DNA from: Porites lobata
Lineage: Eukaryota; Cnidaria; Anthozoa; Scleractinia; Poritidae
DNA length: 64,000 bases
Direction of reading: 5' to 3'
Assembly (NCBI GenBank): GCA_942486035.1
Contig: CALNXK010000033.1
Span: 2,057,501-2,121,500, forward strand
Of this stretch, positions 33,841 through 47,800 are shown in pieces. The first letter of the stretch is position 1; each line of letters opens with the position of its first letter. A program made the translations under genes and the position numbers. Below the pieces are notes generated by a model that saw only the letters and a program-made list of their open reading frames with translations, was not told the origin of the DNA and ran no database searches.

Positions 33841-34743
33841 GAGCTTTAGATTTGAGAACAAGAACTAGTAAAGTTTTTGCGCGTGTTTTCAAAAACAAAA
33901 CAAGCCGTAAAGCCTCATTTTGCCTTTTTTTTTCCGCCGGTAATTTACTACGGTTATTTGTAGTGAAGACGGTTAAGCCCTCTCCCGGTAGCAAGATGAT
34001 AAAACTTCTTTTATTTGACAACTTGTTCCCGCCACTACGACATTCTCGCTTAAACTCGTTGTAGAATGACGACGGCTACAACGTTTTCGCCCCAAAATAC
34101 ACTAGTTTACGCGCGTGCACTACGTAGTATTAGAGAGTTTTAGATCCGAGTTTACCGCGAACCTCTAACCGCGGTTTGCAGTTACACGTTTGCGGTTCGA
34201 CGTTCAAACATAATTAGATTTAGATTGGCAGTGGATTAAAGAAGTGGATTCTTGTTTATTTTCCATTTAGAAATAGACGAAATATCAATCAGTGAATATA
34301 AAAGAAATTTACGGTAACACTGGGTTATGTAGCAGCGAAGAGCTGTAAATTCTTCCATTAGTTCTTCTTGCAAATTTACCGGCCACCATTTTGAATCAGC
34401 AGCCGTGAATGGCACTTGTTTTCAAGATCCAATAGGATTTATCAAATTTAGCATTTCTCCTGAATTTGTGCCTCTGTTAATGGATAAAGACTTCCACCAC
34501 AAGATTTTTATATCATTACGTGGGATAAAACAAGAATTATACGCTAAAAGCTTTCAGGTAAATGACATATGTGAAAACCTACTTCCCCACGTTGAAAACG
34601 CACGTCGTAAACCCCAAACGTGACGCGAAAGACTTGTCACGTGACCTCCAGCGGTTAGAGGTTCGCGGTAAACTCGGATCTAAAACTCTCCATTGAAAAA
34701 TGTCGTACGTGTAGTCGTTACCGTCCTCGAATCTAAAGCTCTC
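33841..34743. mobile_element. Outer TIR element of a nested pair
   Basis: GAGCTTTAGATTTGAGAACA at the left pairs with the reverse complement of the right end (CCTCGAATCTAAAGCTCTC). Inner arm words also pair (ACTACGTAG on the left; the right side has TACGTGTAGT). It is interrupted by the element at 34133-34690. Confidence 0.6.
34133..34690. mobile_element. Inner TIR element (558 bp) with ~40-bp ends
   Basis: GAGAGTTTTAGATCCGAGTT through TACCGCGAACCTCTAACCGC at the left is an almost exact reverse complement of the right end. A 72-codon frame at 34405-34623 inside it has no recognisable domain. Its ends share the TTTAGAT-x-x-GAG core with the outer element, so both may belong to one superfamily. 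Confidence 0.8.
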
Positions 34744-35498
34744 TATGGCAAACTTTCATCGACGTGTTAAGCAGCCTCACTCTGAAACGAAACGAATGCA
34801 TTGTTTGACTGTGTGGCCACTAATCTTGTCCAACAAAGATAATAGCCTTGAATTTTTGCGCGAAATACTAAATGAGCTGGTGTACGCATACTAATTGTCC
34901 GAGCATGTATAAAATCAAACTCGCGCTTCCCATCTTTTTACCTTTTTGTCTGTAAAAATAATACCATGTTTGCTTCATACTTAAAACTTTAACAGTGCAT
35001 CAGGAGGACAGACTTAGAGTTTGGAGGGATAAAAAACTGAAGCTTTAAAATTGTTCACTAGGTTCTTCAAGTATTTTTCTAAATTATGCGTTAGTAAATT
35101 TGCTAAAAAGAGAAATAAATATTTTGTAGAAGAAGTGCTACCTGTGGCTGGCCACTTTAATTTATGTATATGTATTCAAGTAAAACAAGAAAAGAAGCCA
35201 TTTTTCTTTGTATAGATAACAGATGTATAATTTAGACTGGTTGGCTTACCATATATGACAAAATGGGGAAAAGGAATATATTATAAATGACAAGTAGTGA
35301 TATATATTTATTGTGAAAGTTTAAATGGGGCTTTCAACGTGAATAAATACCATATTCGAGTGAAATCTTATTTGTGTGTATGGAATGTTAAAATGACCCA
35401 CCCTCTCTCTTAGGTAGCAACTTGTACTTAATTTAACAGCTGCCTTATCTCTTTAAACAGAGCCACTTGCTGTCTTAATCCTATAATTGCCAAAAATT
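34744..35498. other. AT-rich non-coding region before the satellite
   Basis: No gene is seen. AATAAA occurs at about 35107 and 35341 and could serve a very long 3' UTR of the ITPRID-like gene, but nothing ties them to it. The GATC octamers begin abruptly at about 35499. Confidence 0.35.
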
Positions 35499-38400
35499 GA
35501 TCGTTAAATCGTTAGATTGTTAGATCGCCAGATCGTTAGATCGCTAGATCGTTAGATCGCAAGATCGATGGATCGTTAGATCGTCAGATCGTTAGATCGC
35601 TAGATCTTTAGATCGCTAGGTCGATGGGTCGTTAGATCGCTAGATCGTTAGATCGCAAGATCGATGGATCGTTCGATCGTTAGATCGCTAGATCGTTAGA
35701 TCGCTAGATCGTTAGATCGCTAGCTCGTTAGATCGTTAGATCGCTAGATCGTTACATCGTTAGATCGATGGATCGTTAGATCCTTAGATCGTTAGATTGT
35801 TAGATCGCTAGATCGTTAGATCGCCACCTCGTTAGATCCCTAGATCGATGGATCGTTAGATCGCTAGGCCGATGGATCCTTAGATCGTTAGATCGCTAGA
35901 TCGTTAGATCGCTAGATCGTTAGATCGCTGGATCGTTATATTGCTAGATCGCTGGATCGCTAGATTGTTAGATCGCTAGATTGTTAGATCGCTAGATCGT
36001 TAGATCGCTAGATCGTTAGATCGCCAGGTCGATAGATCGTTAGATCGCTAGGTCGCAAGATCGATCGATCTTTAGATCCTTAGATCGTTAGATTGTTAGA
36101 TCGCCAGATCGTTAGATCGCAAGATCAATGGATCGTTAGATCGTTAGATCGCTAGGTCGATGGATCGTTAGATCGCTAGATCGTTAGATCGCAAGATCGA
36201 TGAATCGTTAGATCTTTACATCGCTAGATGGTTACATCGCTAGCTCGTTAGATCGTTAGATCGCAAGATCGTTGGATCGTTAGATCGTTAGATTGTCAGA
36301 TCGCTAGATCGTTAGATCGCCACCTCGTTAGATCCCTAGATCGATGGATCGTTAGATCGCTAGATCGTTAGATCGCTAGCTCGATGGATCGTTAGATCGT
36401 TAGATCGCTAGCTCGTTAGATCGTTAGATCGCTAGATCGATGGATCGTTAGATCGCTAGATCGCTAGCTCGTTAGATCGTTAGATCGCTAGATCGTTAGA
36501 TCGCAAGATCGATGGATCGTTAGATCCTTAGATCGTTAGATTGTTAGATCGCTAGATCGTTAGATCGCCACCTCGTTAGATCCCCAGATCGATGGATCGT
36601 TACATCGCTAGGTCGATGGATCCTTAGATCGTTAGATCGCTGGATCGTTATATTGCTAGATCGCTGGATCGCTAGATTGTTAGATCGCTAGATTGTTAGA
36701 TCGCTAGATTGTTTGATCGCTAGATCGTCAGATCGCTAGATCGTTAGCTCGCCAGGTCGATAGATCGTTAGATCGCAAGATCGATCGATCTTTAGATCGT
36801 TAGATTGTTAGATCGCCAGATCGTTAGATGGCTAGATCGTTAGATCGCAAGATCAATGGATCGTTAGATCGTTAGATCGCTAGGTCGATGGATCGTTAGA
36901 TCGCTAGATCGTTAGATCGCAAGATCGATGGATCGTTAGATCTTTACATCGCTAGATGGTTAGATCGCTAGCTCGTTAGATCGTTAGATCGCTAGATCGT
37001 TAGATCGCAAGATCGTTGGATCGTTAGATTGTCAGATCGCTAAATCGTTAGATCGCCACCTCGTTAGATCCCTAGATCGATGGATCGTTAGATCGCTAGA
37101 TCGTTAGATCGCTAGCTCGATGGATCGTTAGATCGTTAGATCGCTAGCTCGTTAGATCGTTAGATCGCTAGATCGATGGATCGTTAGATCGTTAGATCGC
37201 TAAATCGTTAGATCGCTAGCTCGTTACATCGTTAGATCGCTAGATCGTTACATTGCAAGATCGATGGATCGTTAGATCCTTAGATCGTTAGATTGTTAGA
37301 TCGCTAGATCGTTAGATCGCCACCTCGTTAGATCCCTAGATCGATGGATCGTTAGATCGCTAGGTCGATGGATCCTTAGATCGTTAGATCGGTAGATCGT
37401 TAGATCGCTGGATCGTTATATTGCTAGATCGCTGGATCGCTAGATTGTTAGATCGCTAGATTGTTAGATCGCTAGATCGTTAGATCGCTAGATCGTTAGA
37501 TCGTTAGATCGCCAGGTCGATAGATCGTTAGATCGCAAGATCGATCGATCTTTAGATCGTTAGATCGTTAGATTGTTAGATCGCCAGATCGTTAGATCGC
37601 TAGATCGTTAGATCGCAAGATCAATGGATCGTTAGATCGTTAGATCGCTAGGTCGATGGATCGTTAGATCGCTAGATCGTTAGATCGCAAGATCGATGGA
37701 TCGTTAGATCTTTACATCGCTAGATGGTTAGATCGCTAGCTCGTTAGATCGTTAGATCGCTAGATCGTTAGATCGCAAGATCGTTGGATCGTTAGATCGT
37801 TAGATCGTTAGATCGCTAGATCGTTAGATCGCCACCTCGTTAGATCCCTAGATCGATGGATCGTTAGATCGTTAGATCGCTAGGTCGATGGATCGTTAGA
37901 TCGTTAGATCGCTAGCTCGTTAGATCGTTAGATCGGTAGATCGTTAGATCGCTAGATCGATGGATCGTTAGATCGTTAGATCTCTAGATCGTTAGATTGT
38001 TAGATCGCTACATCGTTAGATCGCCACCTCGTTAGATCCCTAGATCAATGGATCGTTAGATCGCTAGGTCGATGGATCCTTAGATCGTTAGATCGCTGGA
38101 TCGTTATATCGCTAGATCGACGGATCGATGCATCGTTAGATCGATGGATCGTTAGATCGCTAGATGGTTAGATCGTTAGATCAAAGGATCGTTAGATCGC
38201 TAGATCGAAAGATCGCTAGATCGACGGATCGATGCATCGTTAGATCGATGGATCGTTAGATCGGTAGATCGTTAGATCCCTAGGTCGATGGATCCTTAGA
38301 TCGCTAGCTCGTTAGATCGTTACATCGTTACATCGCTAGATCGCAAGATCCTTAGATCGTTAGATCGACGGATCGATGCATCGTTACATCGATGGATCGT

Positions 38401-38846
38401 TAGATCGCTAGATCGTTAGATCGATGAATCGTTAGATCGCTAGATCGACGGATCGATACATCGTTAGATCCCTAGATCGTTAGATCGATGGATCGTTAGA
38501 GCGTTAGATCGCTAGGTCGATGGATCGTTAGATCGCTAGATCGTTAGATCGCAAGATCGATGGATGGTTAGATCGTTAGCTCGTTACATTGTTAGCTCGC
38601 TAGATCGTTAGATCGCTAGATCGTTAGATCGCAAGATCGATGGATCGTTAGATCGTTAGATCGTTAGACCGCTAGATCTTTAGATCGCTAGGTCGATGGA
38701 TCGTTAGATCGCTAGATCGTTAGATCGCAAGATCGATGGATCGTTAGAGCGTTAGATCGCTAGATCGTTAGATCGTTAGATCGCAAGCTCGTTAGATCGT
38801 TAGATCGCTAGATCGTTACATCGCAAGATCGATGGATCGTTAGATC

Positions 38847-38879
<33 letters not shown>

Positions 38880-41800
38880 AACACGGTAAAATCCATCAGG
38901 AATTTAAAAAAAAAATTAAAAATAACCTACCTATCCTTAGATTGTTAGATTGTTAGATCGGTAGATCGTTAGATCGCCACCTCGTTAGATCCCTAGATCG
39001 ATGGATCGTTAGATCGCTAGGTCGATGGATCCTTAGATCGTTAGATCGCTAGATCGTTAGATCGCTGGATCGTTATATTGCGAGATCGCTGGATCGCTAG
39101 ATTGTTAGATCGCTAGATCGTTAGATCGCTATGTCGATACATCGTTAGATCGCTAGATCGTTAGATCGCAAGATCGATGGATCGTTAGATCGTTAGATCG
39201 TTAGATTGTTAGATCGCCAGATCGTTAGATCGCTAGATCGTTAGATCGCAAGGTCGATGGATCGTTAGATCGTTGGATCGTTAGATTGCTAGGTCGATGC
39301 ATCGTTAGATCGGTAGATCGTTAGATCGCAAGATCGATGGATCGTTAGATCGTTAGATCGCTGGATCGTTATATCGCTAGATCGACGGATCGATCCATCG
39401 TTACATCGATGGATCATTAGATCGCTAGATCGACGGATCGATACATCGTTAGATCCCTAAATCGTTAGATCGATGGATCGTTAGAGCGTTAGATCGCTAG
39501 GTCAATGGATCGTTAGATCGCTACATCGTTAGATCGCAAGATCGATGCATGGTTAGATCGTTAGTTCGTTAGATTGTTAGCTCGTTAGATCGCTAGATCG
39601 TTAGATCGCAAGATCGTTAGATCGTTAGACCGCTAGATCTTTAGATCGCTAGGTCGATGGATCGTTTGATCGCTAGATCGTTAGATCGCAAGATCGATGG
39701 ATCGATAGATCGCTAGATCGTTAGATCGCTAGCTCGTTAGATCGTTAGATCGCTAGATCGTTACATCGCAAGATCGATGGATCGTTAGATCCTTAGATTG
39801 TTAGATTGTTACATCGGTAGATCGTTAGATCGCCACCTCATTAGATCCCTAGATCGATGGATCGTTAGATCGCTAGGTCGATGGATCCTGAGATCGTTAG
39901 ATCGCTAGATCGTTAGATCGCTGGATCGTTATATTGCTGGATCGCTGGATCGCTAGATTGTTAGATCGCTAGATTCTTAGATCGCTAGATCGTTAGATCG
40001 CTAGATCGTTAGATCGCCAGGTCGATAGATCGTTAGATCGCAAGATCGATGGATCTTTAGATCGTTAGATCGTTAGATTGTTAGATCGCCAGATCGTTAG
40101 ATCGCAAGATCAATGGATCGTTAGATCATTAGATCGTTAGATCGCTAGGTCGATGGATGGTTAGATCGCTAGATCGATAGATCGCAAGATCGATGGATCG
40201 TTAGGTCTTTACATCGCTAGATGATTACATCGCTAGCTCGTTAGATCGTTAGATCGCTAGATCGTTAGATCGCAAGATCGTTGGATCGTTAGATCGTTAG
40301 ATTGTCAGATCGCTAGATCGTTAGATCGCCACCTCGTTAGATCCCTAGATCGATGGATCGTTAGATCGCTAGATCGTTAGATCGCTACCTCGATGGATCG
40401 TTAGATCGTTAGATCGCTAGCTCGTTAGATCGTTAGATCGCTAGATCGTTAGATCGCTAGATCGATGGATCGTTAGATCGTTAGATCGCTAGCTCGTTAC
40501 ATCGTTAGATCGCTAGATCGTTACATTGCAAGATCGATGGATCGTTAGATCCTTAGATCGTTAGATCGTTAGATCGCTAGATCGTTAGATCGCCACCTCG
40601 TTAGATCTCTAGATCGATGGATCGTTAGATCGCTAGGTCGATGGATCCTTAGATCGCTAGATCGTTATATTGCTAGATCGCTGGATCGCTAGATTGTTAG
40701 ATCGCTAGATTGTTAGATCGCTAGATCGTTAGATCGCCAGGTCGATAGATCGTTAGATCGCAAGATCGATCGATCTTTAGATCGTTAGATCGTTAGATTG
40801 TTAGATCGCCAGATCGTTAGATCGCTAGATCGTTAGATCGCAAGATCAATGGATCGTTAGATCGTTAGATCGCTAGGTCGATGGATTGTTAGATCGCTAG
40901 ATCGTTGGATCACAAGATCGATGGATCGTTAGATCTTTTCATCGCTAGATGGTTAGATCGCTAGCTCGTTAGATCGTTAGATCGCTAGATCGCTAGATCG
41001 TTAGATCGCAAGATCGTTGGATCGTTAGATCGTAAGATTCTCAGATCGCTAGATCGTTAGATCGCCACCTCGTTAGATCCCTAAATCGATGGATCGTTAG
41101 ATCGCTAGATCGTTAGATCGCTAGCTCGATGGATCGTTAGATCGTTAGATCGCTAGCTCGTTAGATCGTTAGATCGCTAGATCGATGGATCGTTAGATCT
41201 TTAGATCTCTAGATCGTTAGATTGTTAGATCGCTAGATCGTTAGATCGCCACCTCGTTAGATCCCTAGATCAATGGATCGTTAGATCGCTAGGTCGATGG
41301 ATCCTTAGATTGTTAGATCGCTGGATCGTTATATCGCTAGATCGACGGATCGATGCATCGTTAGATCGATGGATCGTTAGATCGCTAGATGGTTAGATCT
41401 TTAGATCAAAGGATCGTTAGATCGCTAGATCGAAAGATCGCTAGATCGACGGATCGATGCATCCTTAGATGGATGGATCGTTAGATCGCTAGATCGTTAG
41501 ATCCCTAGGTCGATGGATCCTTAGATCGCTAGCTCGTTAGATCGTTACATCGTTACATCGCTAGATCATTAGATCGTAAGATCGCTAGATCGCAAGATCC
41601 TTAGATCGCTAGATCGACGGATCGATGCATCGTTACATCGATGGATCGTTTGATCGCTAGATCGTTAGATCGATGGATCGTTAGATCGCTAGATCGACGG
41701 ATCGATACATCGTTAGATCCCTAGATCGTTAGATCGATGGATCGTTAGAGCGTTAGATCGCTAGGTCGATGGATCGTTAGATCGCTAGATCGTTAGATCG

Positions 41801-44800
41801 CAAGATCGATGGATGGTTAGATCGTTAGCTCGTTACATTGTTAGCTCGCTAGATTGTTAGATCGCTAGATCGTTAGATCGCAAGATCGATGGATCGTTAG
41901 ATCGTTAGATCGTTAGACCGCTAGATCTTTAGATCGCTAGGTCGATGGATCGTTAGATCGCTAGATCGTTAGATCGCAAGATCGATGGATCGTTAGAGCG
42001 TTAGATCGCTAGATCGTTAGATCGTTAGATCGCTAGCTCGTTAGATCGTTAGATCGCTAGATCGTTACATGGCAAGATCGATGGATCGTTAGATCCTTAG
42101 ATTGTTAGATTGTTAGATCGGTAGATCGTTAGATCGCCACCTCGTTAGATCCCTAGATCGATGGATCGTTAGATCGCTAGGTCGATGGATCCTTAGATCG
42201 TTAGATCGCTAGATCGTTAGATCGCTGGATCGTTATATTGCTAGATCGCTGGATCGCTAGATTGTTAGATCGCTAGATCGTTAGATCGCTATGTCGATAC
42301 ATCGTTAGATCGCTAGATCGTTAGATCGGAAGATCGATGGATCGTTAGATCGTTAGATTGTTAGATCGCCAGATCGTTAGATCGCTAGATCGTTAGATCG
42401 CAAGGTCGATGGATCGTTAGATCGTTGGATCGTTAGATTGCTAGGTCGATGCATCGTTCGATCGCTAGATCGTTACATCGCAAGATCGATGGATCGTTAG
42501 ATCGTTAGATCGGTGGATCGTTATATCGCTAGATCGACGGATCGATGCATCGTTACATCGATGGATCGTTAGATCGCTAGATCGTTAGATCGATGGATCG
42601 TTAGATCGCTAGATCGTTAGATCGCAAGATCGATGGATGGTTAGATCGTTAGCTCGTTAGATTGTTAGCTCGTTAGATCGTTAGATCGCAACATCGTTAG
42701 ATCGTTAGATCGTTAGACCGCTAGATCTTTAGATCGCTAGGTCGATAGATCGTTTGATCGCTAGATCGTTAGATCGCAAGGTCGATGGATCGTTAGATCG
42801 CTAGATCGTTAGATCGCCAGCTCGTTAGATCGTTAGATCGCTAGATCGTTACATCGCAAGATCGATGGATCGTTAGATCCTTAGATTGTTAGATTGTTAG
42901 ATCGGTAGATCGTTAGATCGCCACCTCGTTAGATCCCTAGATCGATGGATCGTTAGATCGCTAGGTCGATGGATCCTTAGATTTTTAGATCGCTAGATCG
43001 TTAGATCGCTAGATCGTTAGATCGCTGGATCGTTATATTGCTAGATCGCTGGATCGCTAGATTGTTAGATCGCTAGATCGTTAGATCGCTAGGTCGATAC
43101 ATCGTTAGATCGCTAGATCGTTAGATCGATCGATCGTTAGCTCGCTAGATCGACGGATCGATACATCGTTAGATCCCTAGATCGTTAGATCGATGGATCG
43201 TTAGAGCGTTAGATCGCTAGGTCGATGGATCGTTAGATCGCTAGATCGTTAGATCGCAAGATCGATGGATGGTTAGATCGTTAGCTCGTTAGATTGTTAG
43301 CTCGCTAGATCGTTAGATCGCAAGATCGATGGATCGTTAGATCGTTGGATCGTTAGACCGCTAGATCTTTAGAACGCTAGGTTGATGGATCGTTAGATCG
43401 CAAGATCGATGGATCGTTAGATCGTTAGATCTCTAGATCGTTAGATCGTTAGATCGCTAGCTCGTTAGATCGTTAGATCGCTAGATCGTTACATCGCAAG
43501 ATCGATGGATCGTTAGATCCTTAGATTGTTAGATTGGTAGATCGTCATCTCGTTAGATCCCTAGATCGATGGATCGTTAGATTGCAAGGTCGATGGATCC
43601 TTAGATCGTTAGATCGCTAGATCGTTAGATCGCTGGATCGTTATATTGCTAGATCGCTGGATCGCTAGATTGTTAGATCGCTAGATCCTTAGGTCTCTAG
43701 ATCGTTAGATCGCTAGGTCGATACATCGTTAGATCGCTAGATCGTTAGATCGCAAGATCGATGGATCGTTAGATCGTTAGATCGTTAGATTGTTAGATCG
43801 CCAGATCGTTAGATCGCCACCTCGCTAGATCCCTAGATCAATGGATCGTTAGATCGCTAGGTCGATAGATCCTTAGATCGTTAGATCGCTGGATCGTTAT
43901 ATCGCTAGATCGACGGATCGATGCATCGTTAGATCGATGGATCGTTAGATGGCTAGATGGTTAGATGGTTAGATCAAAGGATCGTTAGATCGCTAGATCG
44001 AAAGATCGCTAGATCGACGGATCGAGGCATCGTTAGATCGATGGATCTTTAGATCGCTAGATCGTTAGATCCCTAGGTCGATTTATCGTTAGATCGCTAG
44101 CTCGTTAGATCGTTACATCGTTATATCGCTAGATCGTTAGATCGTAAGATCGCTTGATCGCAAGATCCTTAGATCGCTAGATCGACGGATCGATGCATCG
44201 TTACATCGATGGATCGTTAGATCGCTAGATCGTTAGATCGATGGATCGTTAGATCGCTAGATCGACGGATCGATACATCGTTAGATCCCTAGATCGTTAG
44301 ATCGATGGATCGTTAGAGGGTTAGATCGCTAGGTCGATGGATCGTTAGATCGCTTGATCGTTAGATCGCAAGATCGATGGATGGTTAGATCGTTAGCTCG
44401 TTAGATTTTTAGCTCGCTAGATCGTTAGATCGCTAGATCGTTAGATCGCAAGTTCGATGGATCGTTAGATCGTTAGATCGTTAGACCGCTAGATCTTTAG
44501 ATCGCTAGGTCGATGGATCGTTAGATCGCAAGATCGATGGATCGTTATATCGTTAGATCGCTAGATCGTTAGATCGCAAGATCGATGGATCGTTAGATCC
44601 TTAGATTGTTAGATTGTTAGATCGGTAGATCGTTAGATCGCCACCTCGTTAGATCCCTAGATCGATGGATCGTTAGATCGCTAGGTCGATGGATCCTTAG
44701 ATCGTTAGATCGCTAGATCGTTAGATCGCTGGATCGTTATCTTGCTAGATCGCTGGATCGCTAGATTGTTAGATCGCTAGATCGTTAGATCGCTATGTCG

Positions 44801-47800
44801 ATACATCGTTAGATCGCTAGATCGTTAGATTGCAAGATCGATGGATCGTTAGATCGTTAGACTGTTAGATCGCCAGATCGTTAGATCGCTAGATCGTTAG
44901 ATCGGAAGGTCGATGGATCGTTAGATCGTTGGATCGTTAGATTGGTAGGTCGATGCATCGTTAGATCGCTAGATCGCAAGGTCGATGGATCGTTAGATCG
45001 TTAGATCGGTGGATCGTTATATCGCTAGATGGACGGATCGATGCATCGTTACATCGATGGATCGTTAGATCGCTAGATCGTTAGATCGATGGATCGTTAG
45101 ATCGCTAGATCGACGGATCGATACATCGTTAGATCCCTAGATCGTTAGATCGATGGATCGTTAGAGCGTTAGATTGCTAGGTCGATGGATCGTTAGATCG
45201 CTAGATCGTTAAATCGCAAGATCGATGGATGGTTAGATCGTTAGCTCGTTAGATTGTTAGCTCGTTAGATCGTTAGATCGCTAGATCGTTAGATCGCAAG
45301 ATCGTTAGATCGTTAGATCGTTAGACCGCTAGATCTTTAGATCGCTAGGTCGATAGATCGTTAGATCGCTAGATCGTTAGAGCGCAAGATCGATGGATCG
45401 TTAGATCGTTAGATTGTTAGATCGCCAGATCGTTAGATCGCTAGATCGTTACATCGCAAGATCGATGGATCGTTAGATCCTTAGATTGTTAGATTGTTAG
45501 ATCGGTAGATCGTTAGATCGCCACCTCGTTAGATCCCTAGATCGATGGATCGCTAGATCGCTAGGTCGATGGATCCTTAGATCGTTAGATCGCTAGATCG
45601 TTAGATCGCTGGATCGTTATATTGCTAGATCGCTGGATCGCTACATTGTTAGATCGCTAGATCGTTAGATGGCTACATCGTTAGATCGCTAGGTCGATAC
45701 ATCGTTAGATCGCTAGATCGTTAGATCGCAAGATCGATGGATCGTTAGATCGTTAGATTGTTAGATGGCCAGATCGTTAGATCGCTAGATCGTTAAATCG
45801 CAAGGTCGATGTATCGTTAGATCGCTAGATCGTTAGATCGCAAGATCGTGAGATCGCTAGATCGTTAGATCGCAAGATCGATGGATGGTTAGATCGTTAG
45901 ATCGTTAGATTGTTAGCTCACTAGATCGTTAGATCGCTAGATCGTTAGATCGCAAGATCGATGGATCGTTAGATCGTTAGATCGCTAGATCTTTAGATCG
46001 CTAGGTCGATGGATCGTTAGATCGCTAGATCGTTAGATCGCAAGATCGATGGATCGTTAGATCGTTAGATCGCTAGATCGTTAGATCGCTAGATCGTTAC
46101 ATCGCAAGATCGATGGATGGTTAGATCCTTAGATCCTTAGATTGTTAGATCGGTAGATCTTTAGATCGCCACCTCGTTAGATCCCTAGATCGATGGATCG
46201 TTAGTTCGCTAGGTCGATGGATCCTTAGATCGTTAGATCGCTAGATCGTTAGATCGCTGGATCGTTATATTGCTAGATCGCTGGATCGCTAGATTGTTAG
46301 ATCGCTAGATCGTTAGATCGCAAGATCGATGGATCGTTAGATCGTTAGATCGTTAGATTGTTAGATCGCCAGATCATTAGATCGCTAGATCGTTAGATCG
46401 CAAGGTCGATGGATCGTTAGATCGTTGGATCGTTACATCGCTAGGTCGATGGATCGTTAGATCGCTAGATCGTTAGATCGGAAGATCGATGGATCGTTAG
46501 ATCGCTAGATCGTTAGATCGCTAGCTCGTTAGATCGTTTGATCGCTAGATCGTTACATCGCAAGATCGATGGATAGTTAGATCCTTAGATCGTTAGATTG
46601 TTAGATCGGTACATCGTTAGATCGCCACCTCGTTAGATCCCTAGATCGATGGATCATTAGATCCTTAGGTCGATGGATCCTTAGATCGTTAGATCGCTAG
46701 ATCGTTAGATCGCTGGATCGTTATATTGCAAGATCGCTTGATCGCTAGATTGTTAGATCGCTAGATCGTTAGATCGCTAGATCGTTAGATCGCAAGGTCG
46801 ATAGATCGTTAGATCGCTAGATCGTTAGATCGCAAGATCGATGGATCGTTAGATCGTTAGATCGTTAGATTGATAGATCGCCAGATCGTTAGATCGCAAG
46901 GTCGATGGATCGTTAGATCGTTGGATTGTTAAATCGCTAAGTCGATGCATCGTTAGATCGCTAGATTGTTAGAGCGCAAGATCGATGGATCGTTAGATCG
47001 TTAGATCGCGAGATCGTTAGATCGCTAGCTCGTTAGATCGTTAGATCGCTAGATCGTTAGATCGCCACCTCGTTAGATCCCTAGATCGATGGATCGTTAG
47101 ATCGCTAGGTCGATGGATCTTTAGATCGTTAGATCGCTAGATCGTTAGATCGCTGGATCGTTATATCGCTAGAACGATGGATCGCTAGATTGTTAGATCG
47201 CTAGATCGTTAGATCGCTAGATCCATGGATCATTAGATCGTTAGATCGTTAGATCGTTAGATCGATGGATCGTTACATCGCTGGATCGCTAGATCGTTAG
47301 ATCGCTAGATCGTTAGATCGCCACCTCGTTAGATTCCTAGATCGATTTATCGTTAGATGGTTAGATCGCTAGGTCGATGGATCGTTAGATCGTTAGATCC
47401 TTAGATGGTTACATCGCAAGATCGTTAGATCGATGGACTGATTGATCGTTAGATCGTTAGATCCCTAGATCGATGGATCGTTAGATCGACGAATCGATGC
47501 ATCGTTAGATCGCTAGATCATTAGATCGATGGATCGTTAGATCGCTAGATCGCTACATCGTTAGATCGGTAGGTCGATGGATCGTTAGATCGTTAGATCG
47601 CTAGCTCGTTAGATCGTTAGATCGCTAGATCGTTAGATCCCTAGATCGCTAGATCATTGGATCGCCACCTCGTTAGATCCCTAGATCGATGGATCGTTAG
47701 ATCGCTAGGTCGATGGATCCTTAGATCGCTAGATTTTTAGATCGTTCGATCACTGGATCGTTATATCGCTAGATCGATTGCTCGCTAGATCGTTAAATCG

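Noticed and set aside
34405..34623. 72-codon frame as a small gene
   Set aside because: It lies wholly within a TIR element, with no recognisable domain, splice sites or regulatory context.
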